64,000 bases of DNA from Sequoia sempervirens (Eukaryota > Streptophyta > Pinopsida > Cupressales > Cupressaceae), in the NCBI GenBank assembly GCA_007258455.2, contig VDFB02193867.1, positions 563,659,291 to 563,723,290 on the forward strand, in the 5' to 3' direction. The translations under genes and the position numbers were made by a program. Positions within the stretch are counted from its first letter, which is position 1. Every line of letters begins with the position of its first letter. This document shows, in pieces, positions 23,000 to 34,440 of this stretch. The notes beneath the pieces are model-generated. The model was given only the letters and a program-made list of their open reading frames with translations, had not been told where the DNA came from and searched no databases.

Positions 23000-25545
23000 G
23001 GAGAACTGCCTATTAGCCCTTTCTGGCTCCTTTTCACTTTGCTTACTTGTTGATTGATTTACGAGGGCATCCTTTATTCTCCCGGTATTATCCTATAGCT
23101 CCGGTTCTCTCCTAGGCTCTTCAAAGGTAACCCTCTTGGCTGGAGTTTCTTATGTCGTGTTAGAGGATGGAGTCCCATTCAGAACCCTAAAGAAGGCATG
23201 CCTTACAGCACAAACTTTGAGTAATTCGAAGGCTGACAAGCTTATTTTTACCTTCTTGAACTCTTCTGCTACATATTCACCCATTTGCTCAATTTTTGAG
23301 CCAAAAATCTTGCCTATGGTAGAACTAGGGGTTTGGACCTTCGTTTGCCCATGCAGATTTTGGGGTTGGCCTTGAGGCTAATTTTGTGGCTGGTTTTGTG
23401 ACTAGTTCTTGTTGAGGTATTAAGCAAGTATATGAGGAAGCCCAGGGTTATTACTGGTGTTGGGATCAAGCGGGGTGGCAAAATTGTTTGGCAGGGTAGA
23501 AGTTGTAAAGGGTCTGCCCGCTTGTCTATTCCTAAGAAAATAGGGACTCGACCATTGATGGAACATGTGGACCTCATCTACAAAGGGTTCCTCTTCATCT
23601 ACCAGACCATTATCTACTGAATCAAAGAGCTGAGCAAAGGTTTATTCATTACTTACCTCTTGTGCTTCTCCACCCTCAACAGGAGCAGATTCGACTTCAG
23701 GCTCATTGCAGTCACCTTGCAGAAATGGTGATTGATTGACTACCAGACACGAGGAATTGTAGGGTTCAGATGGGATGATGTCCTTGCAGTTGGCATTGTC
23801 GACCACATTTTGTACCTCCACTTGGAAAATTTCAGCAGCTATCTGGAACTCGGGACAATCTAGCTTAGAATGCCTGCTGGTTTTGTGAAGTCAACACCAT
23901 CCGGACAAGGCTAGTTCGGCTAGATATACACAGCTAGATGTCTTGTCGTTGCTTGTCAGTTGATGAAAAGGTGTGGAGACTCCACCATTATTGGGCCTGG
24001 TGTTCCATGTGCGATTTTACCTCTGAGAAGGTCTCCTTTCTACATTTTGATTGGCGGTTTTCCCCCTCTCATAATTCTGCCCGGAGGAAGCGCCTACCTC
24101 ATGATTGTCTCGGCTGTCCCGATTGAGATTGACCTGGAAATTACGTTGGGAGGCCTACAACTGGTTATTCTGGTTCTTCAGGTGCATCATTTCCATGGAC
24201 ATTTTCTTGATCATGTTCGTCAGTTCCTCTAACTTATCTTTCTCAGTTGCGCACCCAGCCAACAACACTGGATTTTGGAGAAAAGCGGGTGGAATTGTCG
24301 GTTGATTTTGATAGGCTGGAGAAAACTCAGGTCTTGATAGGTACAATGGTGCTTGGGGCTATTGGGAATATGCTTGATGTTGTGGAGCAGCCTGAGAGTA
24401 GTGGTACTGCTGATGGGGCTACAAATAGGAAGATGGAGGAGGCGCATGATTCAATGGCTACCCCGGATGCGGCACCATAAGCAATTGGGGTACCTGGTTC
24501 ATAAGAGGGGTTTGATGGGCAAAAGCCTAATCAAGCCCCCAAATCTGCATTGAGTGGGCTACCAGCCCCAAGGAAGGTAGCGGGTCGGAGATATTTTGCC
24601 CCAAGTCCACGCTGGCGATAATGGTCTCCGCATAGGCGGCCACTAGGGTAGTAAGTAGTGGGCGCATCCTTTTCACCAAGGCTGACGTGAGGTTGTCTAG
24701 CACTGCATAATAGACCGGGAGGGCTGCCGCATCATTATAGAGGTACGGGTCCTGAAGTCTTGTGTAAGCCCGATGGAAGCGGTCATTGAAGGAGCCAATA
24801 GGTTCGTTGACCTCCCTCTTGATGGACATGAACTATTGGTAAAGCTCCAAAGGGCTGACGGGGATCTTGTACTTCTATAGGAAGGCATTCTTCATTAGGT
24901 TCCACGAGGTAATGGACCCCCTTGGCAGATTAATGTACCAATAGAAGGCATCTTCCCCCAATGAATGCGGAAAAAGGTGACATGCAACGTCTTCGTGGTC
25001 CACTTACATTTCGGTGATCGCTGTCTCGAATATTTTGATACGCTCCTTACCTATTCTTTGTAGATCGTGCGGATGGAACTTCGAACAAAATCTCTCCAGA
25101 TTCTTGGACATATCATTATAGACAGCAAAATGTATCGGCGATGGGTTATGTGCTAACCAAGCCATAGGGGTTGACGAAGGTGGTGCTTGCTATTGGAAAA
25201 CGGGAATTTGAGGCTGTATTTGCAACACAATAGCAATATGGGGCTTCCTTTGAGCTATGGTTGCCTAGACTGTGCCTTGGGATGGAAGGGTTGGGGGAGG
25301 AGCGAACCTCTGGCTGCCGGAGGTAGGATGTGCAAACGTTGTTTGAGATGGTTGGGTGGAAGATGAAGGCCAACCAAATGAAAGTGAGGGTGATATGGAG
25401 GCAGATGGAATGGAGGAGGGAGAGACAACACTACTTCCTTGAGCCTGCTTTGCCCTCGTGGGAGGCTATAACTCTTCGAATTCTCCCTTGTTTGGTACTG
25501 ACCATAGAACTCTTTAAAATCTTTCCAGGGAGAATGATCCAATTC
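23000..25545 (-). pseudogene. gag: Element B Gag
   Basis: Minus strand. A Ser/Pro-rich N-terminal part (25545-25150) leads to the capsid domain: MAWLAHNPSPIHFAVYNDM, NLERFCSKFHPHD, DVACHLFPHSLGEDAFYWY, PIGSFNDRFHRAYTRLQDPY (about 25165-24760). A Gln/Pro-rich region and a predicted helix KLEELTNMIKKMSMEMMHLKNQNNQL (about 24230-24155) follow. The zinc-knuckle-like WCxLHKTSRHSKLDC lies at 23896-23855, with CGA mutated to TGA inside. Stops and frameshifts are frequent. The same order of parts occurs in the Gag of element C. Confidence 0.75.
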
Positions 25546-25570
25546 GATCTAGCTTCGCTTTATCCTTTAA

Positions 25571-25708
25571 CTTAGCATTTGCACCGAGGCCCTCCTTCTA
25601 GCACCAGTTCTATTAATGGCATTAGGAGGAGGAGGGCATAAAATGAATCACTTCCAACCTTTAGCTTTGTATTCCCAATGTGCTAAGCCCTCCTTCTAGT
25701 GCTAGTTC
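25571..25708 (-). other. Element B leader with a duplicated primer-site candidate
   Basis: Just inside the 5' LTR on the minus strand, TAGCACTAGAAGGAGGGC appears near 25700. About 115 bp later the unmutated form TGGTGCTAGAAGGAGGGCC appears near 25600, preceded by a second copy of the LTR-end sequence CCATTAATAGAAC. The leader is thus tandemly duplicated. Element C has the same string at 48599-48617. I cannot assign the tRNA. Confidence 0.55.
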
Positions 25709-26599
25709 TATTGATGGTGTTTTTATGCACTTCTCAATACAGGTAGTGCATAGGTGCACTACCTCTCTTGAAAGATAATACTCCACAATCGGATTGCAGA
25801 ACACTATTCGAAGGTCTCTCGGATGTCAGGTCATGAGAGTGCTCAGATACCTTAGTAGTTTGATGTGATTTGCTAGAATCACAAGGCAATCTTATAGAAA
25901 ATACAAAGTAAGGATACAAAGCATGGAATTTGGATATTAAAATGGAGTTTTTAGGATAAGGGCTATTATGCATTGGTTGTAGGTTCAAACAACAATCTTG
26001 GACTCGATTTAGTTTTTGGATTTGGCTTTACAATGTGCAATGAACCTTAGCATAGATCAGTTACTAAAAAAAAGAAAAGGGCGAAGGAGAGGAAAAGTTC
26101 TTAAGTCTGAAGCTAGCAATGAATAGTGACAATGGAAAACCTGCAATGGACAATTCTTTAAAACAATATCCCACTTAATCAGGGATTTCACTGTATCATG
26201 GAAATTGTACTATCTTCTAAGGGTTGCAAATATTTCATCCTTCATCCACCACATACATGCATGAATCAAAGATGAATGTTTGGAACAACTTTTGAAATCA
26301 AGTCCAGGCTAACTTTGCACAGCTATTTACCATCAGCAAACAGCAAAAAGTATGGACTAAGGAATCATCAACAAAACAGGAATTTTTACAATCACCCAAT
26401 AGCATTCCCTAAGATTTATCCAAAAAAATAAGAAAGTTAACTAAACAGCAATAATATCTAAGTCAAGCATCTAACTTTGGAGAATGAAGAAAACAACATG
26501 AGAGAAATCAAGAAAATACACCAAGTCAATGCCTTTTCTTATAAATTTCAGCAGTGTCTTTATAACAACTCAACTCTCTCATTGCAAATGAGAGGAGTG

Positions 26600-26611
26600 C
26601 CCTATTTATAG
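26600..26611 (-). promoter_or_regulatory. TATA box of element B 5' LTR
   Basis: CTATAAATAGGG on the minus strand. This copy would start the genomic RNA, about 890 bp before the LTR end at 25709. It is 196 bp downstream of the ORF stop at 26807. Confidence 0.75.
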
Positions 26612-26806
26612 TTTCCAAGAAGTTAAATGAATGGCCAAGATTCATTTTCATTGTGTGGCCAAGATTCATTACAAAATAGGGTTTCACCTATTCCCGAATA
26701 GATCTCAATTTAAAATTACATTTTTGTCTCTTCCCTATTTCGTCATCTTGTGGATGACACTATAGCTCTTTCGTCCTATGGCTAATTGTTGTTTTCTTTA
26801 CTGTAG

Positions 26807-29800
26807 CTACTCTTTAGGAAGATCTTTGTCTTTGGTTGGGTTGTCCTGCTGTTCCTCGGAAGCTGCGTGTTCTATATATTTGAGGATGACCGCTTGGAGC
26901 TTGTCGATTTCAAGGATTTCACATTGTAATGCTTGGTAGCTCCATTCCTTAGCGTTCTCTTCCAGCCTTTTCCAATCTTTGTCATACTTCGAGTCTTGGT
27001 CTCTGAACAGCTCTGATTGGTCAAAGGCACAAGCAACAAAACTTAGGAATTTTGTTATGATTTCTCCAGCTATCCCGTCCTTCATCTTCTCCTAGAAGTA
27101 TGGCTTGATCTTCTCTGGATCCATTTGCACTGTGGGCATATCAGAGTTCGTTGTCAGCTTGAGATATCGGGCACATTCTGCCCGGATCTCTCTGATCCAC
27201 TCAATGTCTAGATCCACCATGCCCAGGATTTGCTCTAACCTCTCCTTTCGGTTGTTGAGGTCTCTGCACCACACGTCCACTAGCCAGTGATCTTCTTTTC
27301 TTAGCTCTAGCTTCTCCTCCCACGTGGCCTTAGGCATTTGAAAGATAGCCTCAATTCTTGGGAAGGTGGAGTCGTAGGTGGTGGGGAAATTGGTGTAGAG
27401 CCTCTTTGTGCTCTCCAAGGACTACATCAGGTCCAAGAACTTGTTGGCTGTCTGCACAGCCCTGCTGATTCCCATGTTTCTGACGTATGTGACCTACCGA
27501 AACCAATCCTCGGTAGTTTTCTCCAAGTTCTTCCTTCTCTCCAGTTTGTCTATTTTCTCTTTGGAAAGCAACTGAGGCACAGTCGTGGACGTGGTGGGCA
27601 GGTCATCCACTAAGGACCATTCCTGTATGTAGTCAGTTAATGCTGCAACCTGCACCTTGAGCTCATCCTTGGAGACCTTGTCCTGCTTTATTAGGTGCAC
27701 CACCATGGCCACCGACTCCTCTAGGTGTTTGACCTTTTTCTCTCTAGTTACTGTCCCCAAGTCAATGGTGGAGATGTTATAGCTCACCCCTGCCTAGCCA
27801 ATAGTAGGCGTTGCAATTTGTGATCTGGGACTGAGCCAAGATGGCTTCCAACCTTGCCCTTGGGTCCTTCAGCACAGGGGTCATCTTTTCAAGCTATTTT
27901 TCCAGCCATTCGGGCATAGCAGACTTATCCTTGGGTGACTCACGGCTACTCTCGCCCTTCTCAGTCAGAGGCAAGACTTCCACCTCTTTTCCCTTTTGGG
28001 GTTCTTCTTTCTCTTTGGTAGCATCCTCTTCTTCATCGGAGTCATGAATGAATATGAGGCATTTGACAGGCAGCTTGGTGGATAACTACTGGATGGGAGT
28101 TTCTTCTTTCGCTGCCTCTTCTTCTTTCTTCTCTTTAGTAGTCTCGACCTCAGGGCTCTTAGCAACATGGGTGTTAGCCTTTGTCAAATCTTTTATCTGC
28201 TGCTCTTTTGGTGGCTACCCTTCTTCACCATGTGGTGACTCTTCTGTTTCCTCCCCAACGTCCTTTAGCTGCTACGCCATCTCCTCCCCAAGGTCCTCAT
28301 CGAAAGTTTGGATGATTTCCTTAGCACCCAAGCCGTCCTCCTCATCTCCACTCCCGGAAAAGCCCGTCTCTTCCCCCTCATAGACCACCTTGTCGATGGT
28401 TCACTGCTCATACTCGGAGTGCTCATGATACTCATCAGCCTCCTCCTCTATAGACTTTGAGGCTTCCTGCTCTCACTCCTCCAACTCCTTTGAGATAAGC
28501 ATTGTAGTTTCCATAGCTGGTGGCCCTGTTGGCGGTTGTGAAGGCTGAGCCATTGCAAGGACTTCAACAAGGGCTCCTTGGAGAGTTGGTTTCATCAATA
28601 TTTGGGAGAGCTCAGGGGGAGGGTTCGACATGTGGTTTGTAAAAGCCTCGGGCATAGTGGCAAGGGGAACAGGTGATGTTATTGTTGCCAAAGGGATCGA
28701 TGTGATCGGCAACATAGCAGTAGAAGAGGAAGGGGGAGTGGTCATGTCAAAAAAGGAGTCAACGTTAATTATCAACTCGACTGGGGGTGAAGGAGCAAGA
28801 TGGACTAAAATTTTCATCGCTGGCGGAGAAGCGACAACCACAGCTAGAGAGGTTGGAGGTGCCACAGGAGGGGAAGGGAGAGGCAAGGGAGGCCGGGCCT
28901 CTTCCGCACCAATTTCCTGCTTAAGTCACTTAGGAGATGAACCTCCCATTTCTTTCTCTTATGGGACCTGGTGACTGGAGGAGACTTGGAGGTCTCACCA
29001 GTTGATGTGGTGGCAGCAACGTCCTCTGAGGCACTTGGCTCACTCTTGAGCCCTTCATAGGTTAGGACTACCCCTTGTCATTTCAGATGCGCCATTTGTC
29101 CATCGATCCACTCCCTGGTGCGAGTTATGATCGGTTGGGTGATGGTGTCTAAGTCATCAACCTCTTGTTCATCCCAGTCGATTGATGGTATCAGCAGGTT
29201 GGCAACCATTGGGTACCTTGGGTGCATAATGGTGGACTCATCCTCCTCAACCTGGTTTGGTACCGGGAATGTTTGCACTCTTCTTAGGAACAGCACCATC
29301 ATGCGCATGTAGTGCTTTACGTGCACCTCTTTGTCATCCTAGCAATCGGCCCAGAAATCTTCAATGTGGTATTGGTGGGCATATGTCGGCCCCAGTGCCT
29401 TCCTTACATGGCCATGTGGATCCATCCGTGGGCGGGCAGTGTACTAGTCAAAATTGTTATCCTTGAGCTCCTTCTCAGAGTTACTAGCACATTGTGACGT
29501 TTATAATTGATACAGGCCCTAGCCGAGGGTCATGGGGTAGGGGATCCCTGCTACATGCTTATTGCCAAAGATTGCTTGGATGTGCTAGAGTTGCCGAGAG
29601 AGCTCCAAGAGGATAATCCTGTCATTTGGGTACTAAAGTAATCTGTTTGGCCTTTCCGTGAAACCTTGGGCCCGGATGTATGTAAACTTGGGAAACTGGA
29701 TGAACAAGAAGGTATATTACTTTAGGAGCGCCCGGGTGCTATGGGAGACCCTCCTCTCAAAGTCTCCAGTGATCAACCTGATTATGTGGCCAGTGAAGGC

Positions 29801-30747
29801 GTCATTAACCCTGCAGTACTCCTTCTTGAAATTCCGATATTGGAGTTGCTAGTACTTGTCATAGGCTTTAAGCCCTCACTTCTGCCCCTGATTGGGTGCT
29901 ATAAACAGCCCGCTATATTGCCTTTGATCTGCCAAGGAGTAGACAAGGTAGGAGGTCATGTAAAACTTGGAGCTCTTTTTCATGTTGATAAACTGCTCGT
30001 GGAAGCAGTTGCTAATAATGCCTCCCCAGTAGAATAAGACCTTAGTTGTGACGTCCTCATTTCCCCGTAGGATCTACTCAATATAGTATGTCATCCACTT
30101 TTGGAAGTAGGCGGCCATTGGGAGACCCATGACCCTGCTCAATAAGGTTACCAAGTCATGGTAATCCTCGTGGAAATCGCTACGGAAGAGTTCTTGGGGA
30201 ACCTTCACAACGCTGCCCAGTTTTCCTTTAGCCAATGGAGGTTGATTGACTTCTTGCACCCTAATGGATTAGCATCCCACGCCACTTGGCATTCATCTAA
30301 TGTGGGGAACTCCATCTGTTGGAACATGGGGATGTGGAATGTCTTGGTGATCCCTTCTGGCAACATGTCTGCAAGGATGTTCCCCTCCTTATCCAGAATT
30401 GTTTTGGTGTCTGGCTGATAGGCTTCTCAGCAAGCCATTACTAATTAGAGGGCCACGAGAGATGGAGGGAAACTGGCAGCCTTGGCTAATCCACTATGCA
30501 GTATTAATCTGGCATTCTTCCTTGTCAGGTTGACCCTGACCCTCTGAGTGAATTCATCAATATTCACCTAGCTAATATTAGTATCTAAAATTTCTTTATA
30601 GTCGATTGTGATCTTGGAGTGAAGCGGCTCACCCTGGAACTGATATTTTATTTAGTCTTTGTCTTCCTTTCCCCGAAGGGTCCTTCCTGACTTCTTGCCC
30701 TTATCTTTTTTGGCGGATGCCCCTGAAGTTCTTGCAGCTGATTCCAT
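26807..30747 (-). pseudogene. U3-encoded long ORF of element B, 5' LTR copy
   Basis: Second copy of the ORF at 11037-14962, about 90% alike. The ATG is at 30747 and the stop at 26807. It keeps the roughly 100 bp missing from the other copy, with NHMSNPPPELSQILMKPTLQ inside the Pro-rich middle (about 28620-28560). The C-terminal region preserves LGMVDLDIEWIREIRAECARY (about 27230-27165), which is broken in the partner, and MDPEKIKPYF, where an in-frame TAG follows near 27092. In-frame stops are mostly TAG or TGA at positions that are sense in the other copy. The 5' LTR copy lies upstream of the start of transcription and so is not part of the element RNA. Confidence 0.75.
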
Positions 30748-31415
30748 ATATTTTGTAAGCAAGGGCAAGGTCAGCATAATAAAATATCAAAAGCGTTCAT
30801 GTTAGTTCATTTCTCAAAAATAACATCTAAATAATCAATCAAGTATATCATAAATCTTATCTCTAGACGTTATTGATCTTCATTTCAGGGCGTTTGGACA
30901 ATCCGGGCTCGGAGGGCCAGACTTCCCTGGCATGAATTTGTCTAGAAGGGAAAACGTAGCCGAAAGCTCCTGGAGACCTTTTTGGGTCAGATTTTGATGT
31001 TTTAGGAGGCTCATGATGAAAAAGAGCAAATTTTAGGACGTGGGTCGAGGTCATATTCCAAATTTGGGCTTGTTTGGGTGGATCTAGGAGGACTCAGAGG
31101 TTTCAAGCCGGGAAGCCGTTGAGAGATGGTCGTTGGTGATGGTGGACAATAGATAGAAATCCAGAGGCAGAAGTCCGCGGGTTGGGGTCTAGGGGGCCAA
31201 AGGACGGCTGACATATCTTCATTTTGCTTTGAAGGCTCAAGCCATCAACACCGAGAAGGTGGGTGGACTTCGTCGTTTGGGACAGCAATCCTCGCACAGA
31301 AGTCTGGCAAGGGAAGCCTGGGGGATGAAAGCCGGCGGTATGAGCTTGTCGCTTAAACTTAGCGACAATTGGCATGACGGGGTATGGAGGCCGGAGTGTT
31401 GGGATAAAATTTTTG

Positions 31416-32330
31416 TTAGGAACAGTGTTTAAGAGGCGGACTTCCATGGACGGAAGTCCAACCACCGACGCCCGAAGAGTGGAAGGCCAAGTGGGAAGCT
31501 CCATTCAGAATGGTGGGCGAGGACCAAAATTCTAGGACACAGGGCCCAATGCGTCGGTGGTCGCGAGGAGTTTTGGTGAGAACACATGGCAGAGGGAAGT
31601 TTGGGGCACGACACCTGGGTAGACGAAGCGAGGATTTTGACATCAGGAGTGCGATGGCCTTCCAAGAACAGAAGTCTGGGAGCCAGACTCTGAGGATACT
31701 GCAACCGCAGATGGGAAACAACAAGCGAGCGGCGGCGAAATGGTCAGAGTCCAGGGGTCGGGCAGCATCAGAGTGTTCACTGAAAGACCTCGCTGTGGGG
31801 AATGGCAAAAAATAAGGAACGAATGCACGACATTTGGGGCCAGAAGGCAAAATGATGGTGTGATTAAATTTGCTAAGGGTTTTAAAAGGGCTGAAGCATC
31901 CGCAGAGCCCGGAGGGTGGGACGCCGGATGACGTTTTCCGTTTGGGGAAGGCAAACCCCTGACAGAACTCCAAAGGCGAAACTCCGGGGTTCGGGCCCGG
32001 GACGGCCAAAGGTTGTAGGTTCAGTTTCATATTTTCATGGCAGAGCCGAAATCGGGATCCGGCAGCTGGGGAGGCAGGGTTGATTGGCCATTCAAATGCG
32101 GCGAAAGGCACACAGAAGTCCGAGGGGGGAAACCTGACCAAACGGGGCCGCCGAGAGGGATTGCCTTCGGCGAGTGTTTGGAGTTTTGAGTTTTGACGGA
32201 AAAAGTGGGTTTCAGGCCCAGGAAAGACGTTTTCCCTGTGCGAAGAATAGCCGCGGCAGGGGGACGTCCCGATTTGGCAAGGAGGGTATTCTAAGTGTTT
32301 GCTCGATTTTTCGCCATATGGGTTTGGCAT
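31416..32330 (-). other. 304-codon open frame in the GC-rich U3 of element B
   Basis: On the element's sense strand a frame stays open for 304 codons with a Pro, Ser, Arg and Phe-rich translation and no recognisable motif. The paired LTR has the same frame open for at least 157 codons (16218-15745). GC-rich DNA is poor in stops, so chance is the simplest reading. A genuine upstream exon or a second U3 product cannot be excluded. Confidence 0.25.
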
Positions 32331-33428
32331 GCAATCTAGTTTTCTACCTCTTTATGCCTCCCTAACAATTAGTTCATTCATTTAAAACTTCAAAAATCAT
32401 GAAAAAGATGTACGAGAGGGCAACCGATGGCCTACCTTGAACACGCAGAGCACGAAGATGTGGGTTCTACCAGGAGTCGACAAAATGATGTTGACGACGA
32501 TGATTGCGACGCTTGTTGAAGGTTGTGGGCTCCAGATGATAGGTTGTGCAATTCGCTCCAATCCTGTAGAATGATAATGACTACCCAGATTGGGCCTTTT
32601 ATACCCAAACTACCATGAATGACTGCAATAAATACTCGTACGACTGCGAGAAAAGTTGGTGAGTTTGAAATTAGGTCGGCAGCGGTGGCAGTGACGCCGG
32701 GACCCGGTGCCCGGGAAGATGTGGCGTGACAGCCGCTGTTTGATTTTCTCCAATTTCTAATGGCAATGGTGAGGAGCAGCCCAGGGCGTAGAGGGCGGGG
32801 AGCCGGCAGACATCCGCCGTCAGGGGCGGTGAAACTGTCACGAAATTCTGGGAACGGAACTCCGGATGGCCGGGCCCGGAAGGTCCCGAGGCAGATAGTG
32901 GGCGAGATTACACTGCGGGCAGTGAAGACGATGGCGGGACCCGGGGGTGGGTCGCCGCAGGAGGTTTGACGTCACGGTCGGCAAAACCAAGATGGAAGTC
33001 TGGAAGCGGACTTCTGGGGTCGGGGGCCTGGAGGGGCAAGCACCGCCCCAAAAAATTTAGCAACAAGTTTCAGACAGCGGGCAGTAGGGCGGACCCTGAG
33101 GTCTGGAAAGACACTCGAAAAATGCCGCAAATGGCGGCATTTCCAGAGGGGAAACCCGAAAGGGGAACCTCGGATGCCTGGGCCCGGAGGGGCCCGAAGC
33201 TGTTTCATGGCCAAAATGCCAAAGGGATTCCCTGAGGCCCAGAAAGGCAGCAAAAACCAAAAGCGAAGGCATGATCGATTTATGATGGGACTTTAGAGCA
33301 ACATCGACCATCTGAAACATCAAAAAAAAGAGGGGCATGCAAAACAAGGTAGCCCCAAAAGGACCTGACAAGGCGAAAGAAAAGAGGGTCCTCGTTCTGA
33401 ACAGGGTGTGTGTGCTAAGGGCACAACA

Positions 33429-33985
33429 ATCACAAATGCTATAAAAACATCATAAAGCTTTTGCATGGGAATATGGGGACATGCAAGGCATAGATCATTG
33501 AGTTTGTACTCACATGATATATATCAAAGAAGATTGTTTACTAGTTAGACAACCTCAAAGAAGAGTAAATCCAACAATATTCCAGAGAGCAGTAATTAGT
33601 ATCTTTGCTGACATATCTCATGAATGTATGGAGATTTATATGGATGATTTCACTACCTATGGAGTCACATTTAAAGAAGTACTGGTGAATTTAGAAAATG
33701 TATTAAAAAGGTGCAGAGAGAAAAATTTGTCTCTAAACAGTGAAAAGTGTTTTCTAATGATGGAAGAAGGTAGTGTTCTAGGTCATCATGTTTCAAAGAA
33801 TGGAATTCAGGTTGATCTGCTAAAATTGAAGTAATTCAGAATTTACAAACTCCTGCAAAATAAAAAGATGTTAGAAGTTTCCTTGGCCATGCAGGATATT
33901 ATAGAAGGTTTATAAAATATTTCAGTAAAATTTTCAGCCCACTTTATGCCCTGTTAACAAAGAATTTTCAATTCGAGTGGACAGA
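33429..33985 (+). pseudogene. rt: Element A reverse transcriptase, centre deleted
   Basis: RT resumes right after element B with KHHKAFAWEYGDMQGI and RQPQRRVNPT (about 33450-33565). The reading then jumps directly to IFQRAVISIFADISHECMEI and the catalytic YMDD (33637-33648), followed by RCREKNLSLNSEKCFLM and VLGHHVSKNGIQVD. In related enzymes well over a hundred residues separate NP from TFQRA; these hold the first catalytic Asp and the LDGYSGY and FAFRRMPFG motifs. The enzyme is therefore dead. A frameshift near 33834 leads into GYYRRFIKYFSKIF. Confidence 0.85.
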
Positions 33986-34440
33986 AGCCTATGAAAAATC
34001 TTTCCTACAACTAAAGGACTTGCTTACTAAAGCCCCTGTTCTTCAAGGTCCAAAATGGAATTTGTCTTTTCACATACATGCTGATGCATCTGATTTTGGT
34101 ATAGGAGCAGTTTTAAGTCAAAATAAAATTCAATTGAGCATGCTATTTACTTTATCAGCAAAAACCTTCAAGGTCCTGAGCTCAATTATACTATTACAGA
34201 AAAGGAATTGCTTGCAGTAGTGTATGCTTTAAATAAATTTAGGCATTATGTCATAGGTTATCAGATATTCATCCATATTGACCATGCAGTAATCAAGTAT
34301 CTGATGAACAAACCTGCCATTTCTGGTAGATTGGCACGATGGCTTCTGTTATTACAAGAATTTGACATTACAATCATTGACAGAGTAGGAAGAGCTAATG
34401 TTGTAGCTGAATTTTTATCAAGACTTCAATTAGCTGCACC
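33986..34440 (+). pseudogene. Element A Ty3-type RNase H
   Basis: KAPVLQGPKWNLSFHIHADASDFGIGAVLSQN carries the first Asp in DAS (about 34090). After a frameshift near 34200 it continues TEKELLAVVYALNKFRHYVIG with the catalytic Glu, then HIDHAVIKYL with the next Asp, and RWLLLLQEFDITI. The usual acidic residues are all present, in contrast with the degenerate domain in B and C. No extra archaeal-type RNase H is seen in A, as expected for Athila. Confidence 0.8.

Larger units (their letters stand above)
9962..33428 (-). mobile_element. Element B: Tat-like gypsy element with ORF-bearing 7.6-kb LTRs
   Basis: A 23.5-kb element on the minus strand. Its 5' LTR is the right copy (25709-33428) and its 3' LTR the left copy (9962-17540). 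Internal order on the minus strand: leader, gag, protease, archaeal-type RNase H, RT, degenerate RNase H, integrase, 3' untranslated region. LTR ends read TGTTG...CA, with the right inner terminus mutated from TG to TA. The flanks CACAC (9957-9961) and ATCAC (33429-33433) match at only three of five bases, so the target duplication is decayed or misplaced. LTRs are about 90% identical by eye. Proteins, leader and LTR termini are homologous to element C. Confidence 0.85.
25709..33428 (-). repeat. Element B 5' LTR (right copy)
   Basis: Pairs with 9962-17540. On the minus strand it starts TGTTGTGCCC at 33428, passes a GC-rich segment (33430-30880), the long ORF and a TATA box at 26611-26600, and ends ACACCATCAATA at 25709; the final ATA was probably ACA. 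The splice acceptor AG before the ORF is mutated. It is longer than its partner partly because the partner lost about 100 bp. Confidence 0.85.

Noticed and set aside
19417..25575. Plus-strand ORFs across element B's internal region
   Set aside because: They are shadows of the minus-strand gag-pol, whose motifs (DSGA, YMDD, integrase core) fix the coding strand.
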